64,000 bases of DNA, from NCBI GenBank assembly GCA_031429105.1, contig JANOYV010000100.1, positions 40,641 through 104,640 on the forward strand, in the 5' to 3' direction. Source of the stretch: JAKFWF01 sp031429105. GTDB lineage: Bacteria > Pseudomonadota > Alphaproteobacteria > Rhizobiales > Hyphomicrobiaceae. Positions 61,822 to 64,000 of the stretch are shown here, one piece after another (position 1 is the first letter of the stretch; every line of letters begins with the position of its first letter). The translations under genes were made by a program, and so were the position numbers. The notes under the pieces are model-generated. The model did not search any database, had not been told where the DNA came from, and saw only the letters and a program-made list of their open reading frames with translations.

Positions 61822-64000
61822 ATGTCCCGATACCAGGTCATTGATCCTGCAGGCGCAGCGCCGTTTGACTATGTTCTAGAGGCGCACGGCACCGACGCCA
61901 TCGTCGTTCCCGATGCCCACCTGCTGTTTTCCGGTTCGTTCAAGCGCATCGGGCCAGACCTGCTGATCGAAGGCGCAGGCAGCCGGGCTCTGGTATCTGA
62001 CTATTTCGCACATGAACACGCGTTCGTGCTTCGGTCTCCCGACGGTGCAGAACTCCCCCCAGGGGTTGTGCGATCGCTGTCAGGGCTCGACTCAGAATGG
62101 CACGTCGCCCAAGCCGGCGGCGGTAGTGGTCCGCCCGACATCGGGACGGTCAGGACCATTTCTGGCACAGCCGTGGTCCAACGGGGCGGCGCCTCGCAAC
62201 CACTGGCCAGCGGCGAACCGATCTTCCGCGGCGACGTGGTCGAGACCGGCGTCGGCAGCAGTCTCGGCGTCATTCTGCGCGACAATACCGTGTTTTCGCT
62301 GTCCGCCGGTGCCCGCATGGTGATGAACGAGCTGGTCTACGATCCAGCCCGCACCGACAACTCCATGTCCGTCAATCTGGTGCAAGGTGCGTTCGTATTC
62401 ATCACCGGGCAGGTCGCCAAGACTGGCACGGTCGCCGTCACCACGCCGGTGGCAACGATGGGCATCCGTGGAACCACGCCGATCGTGAAGCTGTCCACTA
62501 TCGACGGCAGCGGCGAGTTTTCGATCGCAGCTGATCATCCTGGCGGCCCCGTCGGCGCCTATATCCTGACGCTGCCCACAGGCCTGCAGACCACGGTCGC
62601 CAGCACCGATATCGTCGTGCGCGTTTCGAGTGCCTCATCCTTCAACGTTGTCACCAAGTCGGCACTCGAAGTTCAGACCGACCAGCAGATCATCGCGCCC
62701 GCCTACCAGATTTTCTCGCTGATCGGTCAGCGCGGCGACCTGCCGTCGCCGAACCAGCACGCGAACGCCAGCGGCAAGGGCCAGGGCGCCGCCGGATTCC
62801 AGTACGCTTTCGCCGTGTTTGATCTGCGCGAAATGTCCGCGTCGCAGTTGCTCGACAACACCATGCTGGCGATGCGCGACCCGCTCGGTGACGGTTCGCA
62901 AACGTTCGAGGACATGTTGCTTCGCAATGTAGCCGTCGGTGCTGCACTGGGGGTTGATCTCGACACCACCCAGCCCGGTGTCAACCGCGTGGCGTTCTTC
63001 CCTGAGAATGCCGGCCCGCTGCCGGTCACCAGCGCCACCCAGATCACAATCCCGACCAATGCTACACAGATTTCAGGCGCCACCGTGGTGCTGCAGAACC
63101 AGTCCCCCGGTGACAACCTGCTGGTTGGCGTTTTGCCGCCGGGCATCACGGTCACGATCACCTTCGGCAGCATCCACGTCAATCTGAGCGGTGTCGCCAG
63201 CGCCGCCGATTACATCGCTGCGATCCAGGCGATCCGGTTCATCAACACCAGCGACAATCCCTCAACCCCGGTTCGCGTGATCGACGTTACCGTGACATCG
63301 GTCGATGGTGAGACCGCCACTGCCACCACGTTCGTGACAATCGAAGCTATCAACGACGCGCCGGTCAATCACTTGCCTGGCGCCCAAATCGCAGCAGAAG
63401 ACACTGGACACGTGTTCTCTGCTGCCAACGGCAATGCCATCACGATCAGCGATCCGGACGCCGGCACCTCACCGATCACCACGGCACTTTCCGTTCAGCA
63501 AGGCACCCTGTGGATCGCCGCCTCGGTTGTCGCCGCCACGGGCGTCGTGGTGTCGGGCAATGGCACGGGAACATTGGTCGTCACCGGATCACAGTCGGCC
63601 ATCAACGACGCGCTCGACGGCCTGACATACTTGGCCAACGCCGATTTCCAGGGTGCCGACGGCTTGCTGGTCAGCACTAACGACAACGGCGCAAGTGGCA
63701 GCGGCGGCACGCTGATAACGATCAGCGTCGGCGGAGGGATATCAGTCGCGAGCGTTAACGACGCGCCGGACGGGCATGACAAGTCGATCGCGGTCAACGA
63801 GGACAGCTCTGTCACCCTGCACGCGGCGGACTTCGGTTTCACCGATCCGCACGACAGCCCGGCCAACACCCTGCTGGCGGTCAAGATCGCGGCCGTCCCC
63901 GGCAATGGCCAGCTGACGCTGGCCGGTGTCGCCGTCACTGCTGGCGCAGTCATCTCCGTCGCCGACATCGATGCCGGCAGGCTGGTCTGGACACCCGGCC
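61822..64000 (+). CDS. Giant FecR-domain, cadherin-like-repeat surface protein (3' end outside window)
   Basis: At least 726 residues, open at the right edge. ATG 61822 follows AAGGGAG. Residues 1-105 are a small N-terminal domain (YVLEAHGTDAIVVPDAHLLFSG, DLLIEGAGSRALVSDYF) seen at the head of LapA/BapA-type proteins and lacking a Sec signal. About 112-225 is a FecR domain (TISGTAVVQRGGASQPLASGEPIFRGDVVET ... AVTTPVATMGIRGTT). From about 330 come repeats; NDAP motifs at residues 511 and 646 mark cadherin-like units (AINDAPVN, SVNDAPDG). It is the likely substrate of the divergent type I system. RTX and C-terminal export signal would be further right. Confidence 0.85.
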   Translation, partial: MSRYQVIDPAGAAPFDYVLEAHGTDAIVVPDAHLLFSGSFKRIGPDLLIEGAGSRALVSDYFAHEHAFVLRSPDGAELPPGVVRSLSGLDSEWHVAQAGGGSGPPDIGTVRTISGTAVVQRGGASQPLASGEPIFRGDVVETGVGSSLGVILRDNTVFSLSAGARMVMNELVYDPARTDNSMSVNLVQGAFVFITGQVAKTGTVAVTTPVATMGIRGTTPIVKLSTIDGSGEFSIAADHPGGPVGAYILTLPTGLQTTVASTDIVVRVSSASSFNVVTKSALEVQTDQQIIAPAYQIFSLIGQRGDLPSPNQHANASGKGQGAAGFQYAFAVFDLREMSASQLLDNTMLAMRDPLGDGSQTFEDMLLRNVAVGAALGVDLDTTQPGVNRVAFFPENAGPLPVTSATQITIPTNATQISGATVVLQNQSPGDNLLVGVLPPGITVTITFGSIHVNLSGVASAADYIAAIQAIRFINTSDNPSTPVRVIDVTVTSVDGETATATTFVTIEAINDAPVNHLPGAQIAAEDTGHVFSAANGNAITISDPDAGTSPITTALSVQQGTLWIAASVVAATGVVVSGNGTGTLVVTGSQSAINDALDGLTYLANADFQGADGLLVSTNDNGASGSGGTLITISVGGGISVASVNDAPDGHDKSIAVNEDSSVTLHAADFGFTDPHDSPANTLLAVKIAAVPGNGQLTLAGVAVTAGAVISVADIDAGRLVWTPG

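Noticed and set aside
1..64000. CRISPR array or tandem-repeat array
   Set aside because: No regularly spaced direct repeats were seen; the cadherin-like units at the right end are repeated at protein level only.

Overview
The window is a bacterial chromosome segment from a photosynthetic alphaproteobacterium, most likely of the Rhizobiales/Hyphomicrobiales. Two things support this: the gene order rpsT ... dnaA-dnaN-recF-gyrB, and half of a classical purple-bacterial photosynthesis gene cluster with aerobic regulators of the PpsR/PpaA type and the oxygen-dependent cyclase AcsF. The genus cannot be fixed from the sequence alone.

Layout. (1) 1-2780: tail of an M15 peptidase, an NTF2-like protein, and galactarate dehydratase (garD) on the minus strand with a strong inverted repeat upstream. 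(2) 3147-13139: a glycan-synthesis block with a very large WbsX/GT4/GT2 fusion, two more GT2-type transferases, a TupA-like ATP-grasp protein, two methyltransferases and a secreted GH99-like protein; its middle is clearly AT-rich against its surroundings. (3) 13231-17427: two divergent small catabolic units, RidA / substrate-binding protein / 2-hydroxyacid dehydrogenase on minus, and a SAF-domain homoserine-dehydrogenase-like protein with an AllA-type ureidoglycolate lyase on plus. (4) 17433-21395: a tightly overlapping operon of purD, an alpha/beta hydrolase and two patatin-like phospholipases. (5) 21482-30078: gyrB, recF, dnaN, dnaA, a rhodanese protein, a 783-base region with DnaA-box-like sites, and rpsT.

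(6) 30273-48963: the photosynthesis block. ppaA-ppsR on minus diverge from bchF-bchN-bchB-bchH-bchL-bchM-lhaA-puhA-puhB-puhC-small ORF-acsF-puhE-hemA on plus. These genes make 5-aminolevulinate, insert Mg2+, methylate and cyclise the macrocycle, reduce protochlorophyllide in the dark, hydrate the vinyl group, and assemble the reaction centre/LH1. A PpsR-type operator lies directly upstream of a sigma70-like bchF promoter. The usual other half (puf, bchCXYZ, crt, bchGP) is absent from the left side, where rpsT-dnaA stand instead.

(7) 48997-54917: a Bug/TctC binding protein, a minus-strand housekeeping run (nifU-like, RutE-like nitroreductase, tsaB, rimI), a DUF1127 protein with its own terminator, and a LysR-SDR pair. 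(8) 55426-64000: tRNA-Leu(CAA), a degenerate IS3-family insertion sequence, and a type I secretion system (HlyD-like adaptor, ABC exporter, TolC-like channel) divergent from a giant FecR/cadherin-like surface protein that runs off the window end. No CRISPR array or rRNA was seen.
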